NCBI GenBank assembly: GCA_963576735.1
Contig: OY755179.1
Span: 3,162,001-3,226,000, forward strand
Length of the DNA stretch: 64,000 nucleotides
From: Bedellia somnulentella
Taxonomy: Eukaryota > Arthropoda > Insecta > Lepidoptera > Bedelliidae
Direction: 5' to 3'
Part shown: positions 32,905 to 43,171 of the stretch, in pieces
Position numbering within the stretch: the stretch's first letter is position 1
How the letters are laid out: the number at the start of each line of letters is the position of its first letter
The notes under the pieces: generated by a model
Databases searched by the model: none
What the model saw: the letters and a program-made list of their open reading frames with translations, nothing else
Told to the model about the DNA's origin: nothing
Position numbers and translations under genes: made by a program

Positions 32905-35881
32905 AGAAAATAATAACTTTATCACTAATGTCTTAGACACTTATGACATCTCGACATCGGTTCTTTGTGAACCTGAACAAGTTAGGCCTCTTTTACCGGA
33001 ATCCACAGGATTAAGCATCTTATCCCAGAACATTCGAAGTATGTCTCATAATTTTTGTGGCTTTCAAATACTACTGAATAGAATAGGTTTTTTTCCAGAC
33101 ATTATCACCCTGTCAGAATGTTGGTTGAATAGCCCTACTAACACTATAATCCCTGAACTCGAGACATATACGCTGTGTAATACCAAATCGAATTGCAATC
33201 AAAACGATGGTGTCGTAGTGTACGTGAGAAATAATTTGCTCAGTAAGAGCTATGAGCCTTCTTTTAATGAGGGCAGCTGTCTTGTTACTATAGTGAAACA
33301 AAATTTTGCTATAATTAGTATGTATAGGTCACCATCATCTAAATCAGTTGAATCTTTTCTGAATTCGCTCGATCAAGTTTTAAACTCATTATCAAATTAT
33401 AAAAGTATCATCCTAACAGGTGATATTAATATAGACATTAAAGAAGAAACACGTGACTCAAATGCTCCCCCATACCTAGACTTGTTAGCTTCACATGGTC
33501 TTCTACCATCGCATACCATTCCCACTAGAGGTCCGAATTGCATAGATCATATATTTTTAAAAAGTAGCTATACTGCTAAGGTCTTCGTGGTTGAAAATAG
33601 CTTAACAGATCATTACACTCCCATAATGACAATAAATTTACCTAGTGGTAATGAATATCATAAAATAACTAAATGTATTGATTTTAACGGCATAACAAAC
33701 GACATCCATAACAACGATTTCAACCCCATAATAAACTGTTCTGACTGTAACTCTGCTACGGATATGCTAATAAATGATTTAACTAAAATAATAGACTCTA
33801 ATACTACCCTGAAAGCTATACCATGTCGTAAATTTTTAATAAAACCGTGGATTACCCCCGGTTTGTTAAGATGTATTAAAAATAGGGATAAGTTACATAT
33901 CAAGTCCAAACGCAATCCTCAAAATGAAGTATTTAAACTAACCTACCAACGTTACCGTAACTATTGTCATAAAATCCTCAAAAATATAAAAATAAAATAT
34001 GAAGAAAAAGAAATCGTAAAGGCAAGTAATTTGGGGGTTAAACAGACTTGGCAAACTATCAATACTATTGTACGTCATAAACTACCATCTGATGAACCTA
34101 ATGCTCTTCTCTCTATTTCAAACAACCTTGAAGATTGTGTAGAATTAGTTAATGATTACTTTATAAATATTGGAAAAAGTATTGCCGAAAATATTAACAA
34201 GTTTAATTGCCCTTATACAAATCCAGCCAAGCAAAATCTAATTGAGAAGCCCTGTGGTAGTTTTGTACTTCTTGAAACTGACCTTTCTGAAGTGGTATCC
34301 GTGATCAAATCTTTAAAAAATAAATCATCATCAGGCTGGGATAACCTCTCAGCTAAAATTTTAAAACAAAATTCATCTATTCTATCTGGTCTTTTAGTGC
34401 ACATATTTAATCTTTCTCTGTCTTCGGGGATCTTTCCAAACGCTTTCAAAAGATCTGTTGTCATCCCTATTCATAAATCCGGTCCCAAAGAAACTGTTAG
34501 TAACTATCGTCCCATTTCTCTTTTACCAACAATGTCTAAAATTTTAGAAACCATCATAAATCGTCAGTTAATAAAGTATTTAGAAAAGTTCGGATTTTTA
34601 TCAGATAACCAATATGGATTTAGAAGTGGAAGGTCTACTGAAGATGCTGCCTTAAATCTAACTAACTGGGTAGTAGAAAAGCTAGATAAATCGGAAAAGT
34701 GTCTTGCACTGTTTATAGATATACAAAAAGCGTTTGATACAGTGTATATCCCCATTTTGATTGATAGACTTGAGTCCCTGGGTGTACGTGATACTCAACT
34801 TAAACTTTTTATTAGTTACCTTAGTGATAGATGTCAGAGTGTAAGGATAGGTGAGTTTTCGGGTACAGCTAAGCCAATATCATACGGTGTTCCACAAGGA
34901 AGTGTCTTGGGTCCTACGCTTTTTTTAGTTTATATTAATGAGCTGTGCAATCTTAAGTTGATCAATGGTAAAATAATAACTTTTGCGGATGACACTGCCT
35001 TATTATTTTCTGATAAATCTTGGAATAAAACGTTTCATTTTGCTCAACAAGGTCTGGATAATGTAAATAGATGGTTAATAAATAATCAGCTCGCTCTCAA
35101 TATCCAAAAAACGAAGTATATATGTTTTACTATTAATAAAACGACCCAACCATCCCCTGATGCTTATAAACTGTTAATTCATTCAGGAAATTGTGAAATT
35201 TTCAATATCTCTTCTGTTTTTCCATGTTCTTGCTCATCCTTTTGCATTGACAGAGTTGATAATATTAAATACCTTGGTATTATCATCGACCAGCACCTTA
35301 CATTTGAGAAACATATCTCAACACTTTCGGCTAAAATCCGAAAATTGATGGCTCTTTTTCGACACTTAAGATCTTTAGTAGACCTGAAACTACTAAAAAC
35401 GGTCTACTACGCGCTTACTCAATCACTATTGTCTTATTGTATTAGAGTTTGGGGTGGTGCTTCTAAATCTTACATGCTAAAACTCGAAAGATCTCAAAGA
35501 GCAATTCTCAAGGTGAGCTATAATTTGCCCTTTCGTACCCCTACGACCAACTTATTCAAAATAGCTGACGTGTTATCAGTTCGCAAATTATATGTTTTAT
35601 CAAGTGTAATTAAAATACATAAATTGTCTAACGTCCAAAATACCCAGTGTAATGAAGAAATTTCTAGACGTAATATCCATCGAGTATATTCTTCAAAATT
35701 ATGCAGAACTTCTTTTGCTCAAAGGTTTTTAAATTTTTTGGGTCCACATTTATATAATAAAATTAATCATAAACTCAACATTTTTCACCTTTCTCCTCAT
35801 CAATGCAAATTAACAGTTAGCAAATTTCTCCGCAATACTGATTACATTTCAACGGAAGAACTGCTAACTTATCTAAAATAA
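32897..35881 (+). CDS. LINE ORF2: APE-type endonuclease and reverse transcriptase
   Basis: 994 aa from ATG 32897 (start MDKENNN). An upstream in-frame ATG at 32858 would add 13 hydrophobic residues and give 1007; numbering below uses that longer form. 32897 is preferred because it overlaps the stop of the ORF1 extension. Endonuclease, about 50-262: SQNIRS (N57), LSECW (E87), YRSPSS (Y156), TGDINID (D189, N191), CIDHIF (D230, H231), LTDHYTP (D251, H252). Reverse transcriptase, about 470-760: SNYRPISLL (548), QYGFRSGRST (585), DIQKAFD (D621), GVPQGSVLGP (677), FADD (709-712, D711, D712). The thumb and a C-terminal region follow to 1007. All catalytic residues are present and there is no frameshift, so the enzyme could be active. 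It nicks target DNA and primes cDNA synthesis on the LINE RNA. Confidence 0.92.
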   Translation: MDKENNNFITNVLDTYDISTSVLCEPEQVRPLLPESTGLSILSQNIRSMSHNFCGFQILLNRIGFFPDIITLSECWLNSPTNTIIPELETYTLCNTKSNCNQNDGVVVYVRNNLLSKSYEPSFNEGSCLVTIVKQNFAIISMYRSPSSKSVESFLNSLDQVLNSLSNYKSIILTGDINIDIKEETRDSNAPPYLDLLASHGLLPSHTIPTRGPNCIDHIFLKSSYTAKVFVVENSLTDHYTPIMTINLPSGNEYHKITKCIDFNGITNDIHNNDFNPIINCSDCNSATDMLINDLTKIIDSNTTLKAIPCRKFLIKPWITPGLLRCIKNRDKLHIKSKRNPQNEVFKLTYQRYRNYCHKILKNIKIKYEEKEIVKASNLGVKQTWQTINTIVRHKLPSDEPNALLSISNNLEDCVELVNDYFINIGKSIAENINKFNCPYTNPAKQNLIEKPCGSFVLLETDLSEVVSVIKSLKNKSSSGWDNLSAKILKQNSSILSGLLVHIFNLSLSSGIFPNAFKRSVVIPIHKSGPKETVSNYRPISLLPTMSKILETIINRQLIKYLEKFGFLSDNQYGFRSGRSTEDAALNLTNWVVEKLDKSEKCLALFIDIQKAFDTVYIPILIDRLESLGVRDTQLKLFISYLSDRCQSVRIGEFSGTAKPISYGVPQGSVLGPTLFLVYINELCNLKLINGKIITFADDTALLFSDKSWNKTFHFAQQGLDNVNRWLINNQLALNIQKTKYICFTINKTTQPSPDAYKLLIHSGNCEIFNISSVFPCSCSSFCIDRVDNIKYLGIIIDQHLTFEKHISTLSAKIRKLMALFRHLRSLVDLKLLKTVYYALTQSLLSYCIRVWGGASKSYMLKLERSQRAILKVSYNLPFRTPTTNLFKIADVLSVRKLYVLSSVIKIHKLSNVQNTQCNEEISRRNIHRVYSSKLCRTSFAQRFLNFLGPHLYNKINHKLNIFHLSPHQCKLTVSKFLRNTDYISTEELLTYLK

Positions 35882-36490
35882 TTAGTTCTCAACTGAAGTA
35901 ACATTGACTATTTTTATTATTATTTTTTATAATTTTTTTACAATTCTCATTTGTAGTAATATTAAGGTTCAGGATTTTTCATCATACTATATATTATGTC
36001 AAATTAAGTATTATTATTTTTTTATATTACACATTAAATAATACGAGTACATATACACATATTCTCAAAGTATATTTATTTACATATTACTTTTACTATT
36101 ATATGTATATATATATATATATATATATGTACATTATATATTTCTAACTTATATTATCTTTTATTTCTCTTATTACGTTTGTTTCTAAACCAGTTATTAA
36201 TCGCACTAATTATATTTATCTTGCATTATTTTAATATAATATGTTTCCCAATTTATCTAAAGCACTGACTAGTTTTGTTTACATTTTATCATTGTTAAGA
36301 CTTTAATATCACTTTTACTTGTAAACATTGGAAGACTCTGGTGACTGTAATACGGGTTCGACCTAGTACAGCATCAGCGTGTGTAAACGACCATATTTTT
36401 CTTTTGTAAACTTTTTATGTTGTATTTTATTTTAAGTCTTATCCATTTGTCTTTTTTCTGAATAAATAATCTTTAATCTTTAATCTTTAA
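35882..36490 (+). other. LINE 3' UTR and CTTTAAT tail
   Basis: AT-rich, with a (TA)n run at 36107-36128, then a more GC-rich block at 36335-36385 at the place where related LINEs carry a stem-loop. It ends in aataaataa followed by tandem CTTTAAT units, the short-repeat terminus expected of CR1-type elements. Confidence 0.7.
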
Positions 36491-36960
36491 TTATAAAGGA
36501 AAAGAAAGAAGAAAGAAATACATTTATTTATTGATACACAGTTAACAAATATAAAAAATAAAATAAAAAGTAAGCTAAATTTTACGTTACATAAAAACTA
36601 AACAAAATAAAAAAAATAACATACATACATATACTCACGGCTGTAAATCCGTGTAAATTGGAAAGTTGAGTGGGGAAAAGATGGTAAAATGGTTGTTGAT
36701 GATGGGTCTCCAACCGCATCGCCGAAAAATTCCTTAATAGCCCCAATACCTTTAGTCGCCTTTTGCGTACACCCACCGGAAGAAATGGGGTAATGCTATC
36801 TAAGCCGACACTACACAGCAAAAAAAAAAAACCAGGTTACAAATATTATTTCAAAGGCGTCATAAAACTAGCCATAGCCTGCGTAGCAATAAATTGGCGG
36901 CTGATTCAGCATTATCAAATAAGTTGTATTTGGATATAAATATTAAAATACTTAATCAAT
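36488..36960 (-). mobile_element. 3' end of a related LINE, inverted, split by a Rep-A copy
   Basis: 36495-36560 is a LINE tail read on the minus strand (TTTC-type repeat after aataaataaatg). 36870-36940 is the reverse complement of the stem-loop block at 16625-16671 (CTGAxTCAGCCGCCAATTTA). The two halves are separated by Rep-A (36621-36822). It lies tail-to-tail with the intact LINE. Confidence 0.65.
36621..36822 (-). repeat. Rep-A copy, internal deletion, inside LINE 3' end
   Basis: tatactcacggctgtaaatc then ggaaagttgagtggggaaaa; ~45 bp between are missing. The flanks are A-rich on both sides, hiding any TSD. Confidence 0.82.
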
Positions 36961-37077
36961 TAATGGAAAATAGAGTGAGGAGATATTCGCAGCTATATGC
37001 TTAAGTCATATATTTGATTTAAATCAATTAATTGCTATTTAGGGAAAGAAACATTCTAATAATTTAAATCTTTTAAT

Positions 37078-37277
37078 TCCCTCATGTGGGGATTATTACT
37101 ATTTATTCGTATACGTATTCCTACCTTTGGAGGTGGGAAACGCAAACACTACTTAAACGTGTAAAATAAATAAAGGATAGAAGAATTTCGCCCTGGCAGA
37201 GCGACGGGGGTGTATACCCGAGGTCGCGGGTTCGATTCCCGCCTGTGTCAAAATTTTTCTTTCCTTTATTTATTAGA
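37078..37277 (+). repeat. Rep-C element
   Basis: Inverted tail (cctcatgtggggattattac), linker, core with part of the A-box arm deleted (gccctggcagagcgacgggg), gggttcgattcccgcctgtg, then tttctttcctttatttatta. Confidence 0.82.
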
Positions 37278-37279
37278 AA

Positions 37280-38020
37280 TATTTTAAGTTGCGTGTGATA
37301 TTTCATAAATTTTACCTACGTACAACAGTACTGACAACGACGACAATGAAGACGTACACAACAGATTTTGCATTGTTTTTCAGTAACCATTCTATTAAAA
37401 CTCAACAAAACCAAATATGTTATAATAGATTACAAGATCTTTTTTTGCAAAATTTTTTGATGTTCACAAATAAAAAAGAACCCATAAATAATTAGATTTT
37501 AAATTCGTAAAATTTCAAACAATTCATAAAATTTGAGAAATTAGAGTGATTTAACGGAAAATTTCGCAAACATATTCGCAACTATCGAAAAATTTAACCC
37601 TCTTTTCCTTGTAGGGTAAAAAGAACAGTTACCAAAATATTCCACGATATTTAAATCCATGGATTCACAACGATATAAACTGTTCCAACCATATTATACA
37701 ATTTCATTTTTACATCAGCAATAAAAGTATACAACTTTTTATGGCCGCTTCATTCTTTTTACTTAAGGTTCAATTGCAAAGAATAAGTACTGCTACCTAC
37801 TAGTACCAATAAACGCGAGATTTGGGTCGTTAACTTTAAGTTACTTGCTAGACTTTTATACTGGACTTAAGTGAATTTCATGTCTATATTACTTTGAAAC
37901 GTAGTCTTTGTTTTTTGTGATACAAAGAAGGTTTCTAATTTTAAAGCAACTTTATTTGATATCTGGTTGAAGTATTAGTTTACGCATGAAAGAATGAGTA
38001 GTAGGTTATAATGTAAGAGT
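37280..38020. other. No recognisable feature
   Basis: AT-rich; no repeat or coding signal. Confidence 0.5.
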
Positions 38021-38092
38021 CCGTGGCATAGTTGGTCGGTGTCTAGCTTTTGGTTCCGAGGTCGTGGTTTCAATTTCCGCTAAGGGCAATCG
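38021..38092 (+). repeat. tRNA-like SINE head, degraded
   Basis: gtggcatagttggtcggtgt, gaggtcgtggtttcaatttc, cgctaag: A- and B-box spacing as in tRNA-derived SINEs. The family is not clear. Confidence 0.45.
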
Positions 38093-38102
38093 TACATACA
38101 CA

Positions 38103-38180
38103 TAATACATACATTAACTCACGACCATAAGTCCCAAAAATAATGTAGCCAGAGCTTCAGAGCCAGAAATACCTAAAATA
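38103..38180 (-). repeat. Rep-A tail fragment
   Basis: catacattaactcacgacca, agccagagcttcagagccag, cutting off after acctaaaatatg. Confidence 0.55.
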
Positions 38181-38344
38181 TGAATAATACTTACTAATTA
38201 AAAGAAAATATTCTTCAAACGGTCTACAAAGATATCGCTACGGGGTATGACATTCAGATTATAGTTGTATATAAGTTATATAGTATATTGTGGCGTTACA
38301 AAACGTGCTTTATTGAACTTTTACGAATACTAAATCCATTTATC

Positions 38345-38475
38345 ATATTGGATATCCCAAGAGGGGCTAGCCAAGGCAACAGAAAATAAAAATGCTCGGC
38401 TACTTTTGGAAGTTAAATAAAAGGAGCTTCCTTCCTTAGTAAAAAAAAATGTTGATGGGTTCCAACCGCGACTCC
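38345..38475 (-). repeat. Rep-A fragment, degraded
   Basis: caagaggggctagccaaggc ... ctacttttggaagttaaa ... tgatgggttccaaccgcga. Confidence 0.55.
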
Positions 38476-38747
38476 TTCTACAAGAATTCTCTCTCTATTC
38501 TCAATCCTATACAATTTTAAAAATACGCAAGTATATTTTAGGAAATGACAAAAAATATCCTCTGTCATACACAACTCACACAGTCATTTGGTTTTACACT
38601 CCCTTCACCCCAAAACGTGTTACTCATCGCATCATCATTAATCACTTTTCATAAAAAAACACAACATATGGTAACACAAAAAAATGTAGACATAGATACA
38701 CGGCTCTCCCATTTTGCACCGATTTTTCTACATATATTCATATATTT

Positions 38748-38990
38748 ATGCCATTAGTTTTTACTAGGGTAGACAGAGACTATGTATTGCCACTTTGCAC
38801 GATCGTGGTAAACCTCTCTAGCTTCGTTTACATCCATAAATCTTCTCATATATGCTCTTCTATTCTTCATACTTCGGACGCGTGATTTTTTAAGCACACT
38901 CGCAGTTTAGGCCTCTAGGGTCGTCCTCTACTAATATAACCAGCCACATTGTCTCATATATTCATTTTATCAATTTACTATTATCCATCA
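38748..38990 (-). pseudogene. RTE-like LINE 3' fragment, degraded
   Basis: The reverse complement retains the GRP..., KNRRA-type and YPNGN-type segments with many substitutions (for example ttactagggtagacagag for the usual cccattggggtaggcagag). Confidence 0.6.
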
Positions 38991-38994
38991 TCTC

Positions 38995-39609
38995 TCTTTT
39001 GTTATAAAATCAGAATATTTCACCAATTGTCACACAATACTATCCGCTGGACTGAAACCCGAACGATTCTCAAAAAGTATATGAAAGTTCGAAACACAAT
39101 TAAGGTCACGGGAAGTATGCCGCATAAATTACGTAGTCAAGAAAAAGCATCTGTTGTAAGCCTCGATTCACACGAATGATAGCAATTGAAACGAAATTGG
39201 TTTTACACCGTGCGAAGTCTCTGTTTGTCGGAAAAGTTTGATAAATTCAATTTTGAGCAGCGAAAACTTTCCAACCTCAACGGACGGCTCGAAGCCCGAT
39301 ACTTTTGGAATAAATTGCTTCTACCCCGAACACATGCCAAGTTTTATTAACAACGTGTAAAATTATTGAGAAATATGTATTGTCCGTTTTATTAATTTAT
39401 TGGCAATATTTTGGTCATGGAAATGTTACAGGTATACCAGTGAATGTTGCTTTTTCTTAGCTACCGAATTGGTTGTGTTCAACAGAGATCTGTACTTACA
39501 AACATTTAAACGTTCTCTTTACAAAAAAGTATAGCTATTGTTAAGATGTTTATTAGAATGCGTTTTCACTCTCGGTTTTCGCTTTACTAATATATGGTTA
39601 AATGCTTAC
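38995..39609. other. No recognisable feature
   Basis: Moderate composition; a 76-codon open frame at 38949 runs out of the RTE fragment and has no motif. Confidence 0.45.
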
Positions 39610-39803
39610 AGCAATTGTCCATTAGTTATTGGATATCGAAATCAAAGTGAGTATGAATGAACAGCGAGGTCGGTGTCTGAAGTGGTATGTTCTTTGTCCG
39701 CGAGCTTGAGAGGCCTCTGTGGCCTTAAGTTCGCGGGTCATAGTGTCGTCGGGATCCGAGAGAACGCAAGTAGCGTGTGTCTTTCGAGTCCCGACGTGTC
39801 CGG

Positions 39804-40152
39804 TGAAACAGGGTAATTGAACCAAGCTAGTAGGAGAGTAGTAGGTTGGGGTGATGAGGGAATCTATCTATCGACGTGAGATGTCTTTGAAGTGGTCCTT
39901 TATTGTACAAAAATCTAAGTCTCTGGGGAAATCCTAGTTCCTAACATAGCAAGGCGCCCCTACCATTGGCGAGCACACACCTTGCGCATGAACCTATTTT
40001 GTATCACCTGTAGGCGGTGTAGTAGAACGCAAAACACTACCGTACTATAAGGACTGTAGAAATTATTTGATTGCACGATGTAAGATATGATAGAGACACC
40101 GCTATGGTGCGAATGAGTCCGCCATAGAGAGCGCGGACTAGTGGTCGCTACA
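39804..40152 (-). mobile_element. Candidate solo or 5' LTR, degraded
   Basis: Minus strand: begins TGTAGCGACCACTAGTCCGC, contains a promoter-like middle and acaataaaggacc (poly(A) signal) about 250 bp in, and ends accctgtttca, giving TG...CA limits. A more GC-rich stretch after it (39610-39803) could be a leader. No second LTR, gag or pol was found, so this is a hypothesis. Confidence 0.3.
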
Positions 40153-40189
40153 GGACTTTCTTATAAAACTACCAAGAGTGTAAAATTAT

Positions 40190-41057
40190 ATGAATATAAT
40201 ATAGGCTTCATTATAACAAACAGAGTTTTACAAGACAAAGAATACAGTAGCAAGTGAGTGTATATTGTGATAAACTATCTAAGTCTAATTTAGCTTATCA
40301 CACTACAAGTGCACATACGATTTGTACCACATCGTGTTATACCCACTTTAACACTTTGACTATACCAATAGTATTTGCATTCCCATCACCAAACGTCCAA
40401 CACATTTATGACAGGCATTAATATTAATACATGGATGTGTGAGCATAGACTTTTTTGATAGGGCCATACGCATTTAGTTTTTTTTTTTTTCTTTTACCCT
40501 ATTTTCATATTTCGTTGAGATAAAGCAATAGCAAACTGTACATTATGTGTCATGCACGTACCTATCGAGACAGCTTTTTGATGCAGTGCATTATGAAGAG
40601 TCTATGTGCTACTAAAGGATTGAAATAAAATTTTGTTATACAAAATCTGCTCCTGTCCATATACTCCACACACCGAACTCACGTCAAAATTGTGCGACAA
40701 AGAAATTTCAACGTTGCCAAACTTTGTTCTGCAGGATGACAAATGCGTCACTAGGATCCTTTTTTGTGGCATCAACCCTTATCCAACCAAATCGGACGGA
40801 GAATGAACCACGACTAATCAGCGCAGATCGTTGGCCTCAGCCATCCTCGCCCTAAAACGAGCAAATGAGAAAACTTTCTAATTGGAATTTCAAATAGGTT
40901 GCCTACCTTTCCTCACGAGCCGAGATTCTCTTGACGACAATCAAACGATATGTTGTGCACTTTTAATTAACATTGAACGAAATGGAAATGAATATTTTAA
41001 ATGGAATATTAAGGTTAATTTTAATAAGGTTTTTTAGAGACTATTTAGTTGGAAATA
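40190..41057. other. No recognisable feature
   Basis: No family recognised. Lies between the candidate LTR and the Rep-B inverted pair. Confidence 0.45.
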
Positions 41058-41425
41058 GCAACCGTGATAGCCCAGTGGGTAGAACACTCGGTTATCGTGC
41101 AAACGACTAGTGTTCAAATCCTGAGTCGGGCCTACACCAATTTGTCTTTTCTAAAGACATATGTGTGGTTAATTTATCATGGTTGTAAACGGTGAGGGAA
41201 AACATCGTGAGGAAACCCACATGGCTGAGTTGTACTTAGTCATGTGACAGTGTATTCGTACAAAACGGCGATAGGCCTGCCCCCTATCACGTGAGTACAC
41301 TGTCCATGCAAAACGTGGGTACTCTGAACACCAGGTGACAAAGTCACGTGATGTTCAGAAGTATTAGTACCTCTGCCAACCCCTTCAGGGATATTCGGCG
41401 TGAACGTTTATGTTATGTTATGTTA
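41058..41425 (+). repeat. Rep-B SINE, left arm of an inverted pair
   Basis: Full length from gcaaccgtgatagcccagtg to (TTATG)n. Private variants (ggttatcgtgcaaacgac, gtccatgcaaaacg, gacaaagtcacgtg) are all shared with the inverted copy 41791-42163. Confidence 0.92.
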
Positions 41426-41790
41426 GTTGGAAATCAAAATAAATGACATAGGAAGACTGTTAATGGAATATATTTAATACCACACTACTTTTATAACGTG
41501 ACGTGAGATTATGACGTGTTAGTGTTGGTGTGATAAGTTCAATTATTCGTTGTTTCTGGTGTGGTTAATATATGGGAATCATGTTAAGTGTTTTTTTGTG
41601 GTCGTTGCAGGTCGCAATAGCTCCATACTTCACTCCATTTGGAAACAAAATTAAATTCTTCTCGGGACCAGCAAAGTTTCTGGAAAAATGTATCTAGTAA
41701 TATTTTTCAAATTACTTGGAATACAGAAACAAGCCTTCAACAATTTATAGATAAATAAATCACTAAATAAGCAATAAGAGTCATATTTAA

Positions 41791-42163
41791 TAACATAAAC
41801 ATAACAGAACATAAACGTTCACGCCGAATATCCCCGAAAAGTTGGCAGAGGTACTAATACTTCTGAACATCACGTGACTTTGTCACCTGGTGTTCAGAGT
41901 ACCCACGTTTTGCATGGACAGTGTACTCACGTGATAGGGGGCAGGCCTATCGCCGTTTTGTACGAATACACTGTCACATGACTAAGTACAACTCAGCCAT
42001 TTGGGTTTCCTCACGATGTTTTCCCTCACCGTTAACAACCATGATAAATTAACCACACATATGTCTTTAGAAAAGACAAATTGGTGTAGGCCCGACCCAG
42101 GATTTGAACACTAGTCGTTTGCACGATAACCGAGTGTTCTACCCACTGGGCTATCACGGTTGC
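41791..42163 (-). repeat. Rep-B SINE, right arm of an inverted pair
   Basis: Near-perfect reverse complement of 41058-41425, ending ctatcacggttgc, which even repeats the base next to the SINE. The tail region differs slightly. Confidence 0.92.
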
Positions 42164-42171
42164 ATATTTAC

Positions 42172-42352
42172 TATCGGCTTAAAATAGCACTAACCCATTT
42201 TCTTCAGTAGGTGTCTTATTGGGTGCTATTATTGGGGCTGCTTAAGAGACTTTTGATCGATATGATTAGAGACGCATCACCTACCCTATTTTATTTTAAA
42301 ATATTTTTCCTCGAGAAGTCCTTTTTTGGGATTTATAACCGTGAGTAAAAGT
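42172..42352 (+). repeat. Rep-A copy, degraded
   Basis: ctatcggcttaaaatagcac ... tgggatttataaccgtgagt. The middle is shortened. Begins 9 bp after the right arm of the Rep-B inverted pair. Confidence 0.65.
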
Positions 42353-42686
42353 AGGTTTAGGAAGCTAGGTGTAATCATAAAAAATATAAATAAAATAAAT
42401 CTTTTAATCCACAAAACAACCTTATTAGCAACCATGGCACCCCAAAATAATCAGTGATTTCTCCTCCTCGCTATTTCCTTGACAGCCATATTGACGATCA
42501 CAGAAAGCCGGTGTCAACACCCCATCGCTAATGAATGTAAGGCTACATTGATTAACGAATATCCTTACTAGGATCCGTATATTGTAATATGAATTGAATT
42601 TACTAGAGCATTATTGTATTGAATACGTATTAAGAGAGATGATGCTAATTAAATAAGAGTTATCGTACTCTTATTTAATTACAACC

Positions 42687-42722
42687 GTACTAACTCAGTG
42701 AGTAGAACACCGCTTATCGTGC
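42687..42722 (+). repeat. Rep-B SINE head, first part (continues 42853-42890)
   Basis: actcagtgagtagaacaccg, then ttatcgtgc; continues after the LINE tail as agacgatgaggttttcaatc, ccgggtc. Confidence 0.7.
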
Positions 42723-42852
42723 TTATTTTTTATGAAATTTACGTTTACTTTTTTTATGTTGATTGTTAAGTTTTTCTTAATGTATGTGAGTGTAACTTTT
42801 CTTTGTATGTAGCAATGAATAAATGTTTTCTTTCTTTCTTTCTTTTCTTTCA
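42723..42852 (+). mobile_element. LINE 3' end with (TTTC)n tail, inserted in a Rep-B head
   Basis: A T-rich UTR ending tgtagcaatgaataaatg followed by TTTC repeats (42826-42850). The flanks, cgcttatcgtgc on the left and agacgatgag on the right, are contiguous in intact Rep-B copies, so the LINE end interrupts a SINE head. Confidence 0.65.
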
Positions 42853-42917
42853 GACGATGAGGTTTTCAATCCCGGGTCTACTGCCACTACTACACATAGA
42901 TTCTCCGTTTCACAACA

Positions 42918-43046
42918 ATTCAAAATTCAATAAGACAATAATATTTCCAAACACACCACTCTATTGTCCCTCATGGCGTGCAGAGTTATGTGTCGTTCTA
43001 GAGACATATTTGACGGAGAGGCGTCCGAGCGTTTCAATTGACGCAG
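42918..43046 (+). repeat. Direct duplication, unit 1
   Basis: ctctattgtccctcatggcg, gacatatttgacggagaggc, gtccgagcgtttcaattgac; second unit at 43470-43628. Confidence 0.8.
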
Positions 43047-43051
43047 TCAGC

Positions 43052-43171
43052 AGAAGTTGAGTGGCGAAAATATTGTAAAAAAAGTTGTCAATGTCTCCAA
43101 CCAAATCACCCAACAATCAAATACATTCCCAATACCCTTAGTTGCATCTTTCGATACACACGGTAAGAAAT
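43052..43171 (-). repeat. Older Rep-A copy, 3' part (continues 43421-43460)
   Basis: gaagttgagtggcgaaaata ... caatacccttagttgcatct. Interrupted by a younger copy and resuming gggttatttaattaca ... ccgacacaatgcag. Confidence 0.75.

Larger units (their letters stand above)
31130..36490 (+). mobile_element. Apparently intact non-LTR retrotransposon (CR1/Daphne-like LINE)
   Basis: About 5.3 kb holding, in order, a 5' leader, ORF1, a T-rich spacer that is open in the ORF1 frame, ORF2 (endonuclease plus reverse transcriptase), an AT-rich 3' UTR and a terminal run of CTTTAAT units (about 36465-36490). Both main ORFs are uninterrupted, unlike every other LINE in the window, so this is likely a recent insertion. 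The 3' end is set by the repeat tail. The 5' end is not seen directly: the Rep-A copy with its TSD ends at 30935, so the LINE begins between there and ORF1, and 31130 is a guess. A target-site duplication was not identified. Clade assignment rests on ORF order, an EN of the APE type, and a short-repeat 3' tail instead of poly(A). Confidence 0.85.

Noticed and set aside
33658..34464. Minus-strand open frames under the LINE ORF2
   Set aside because: Antisense shadows of the reverse transcriptase gene.
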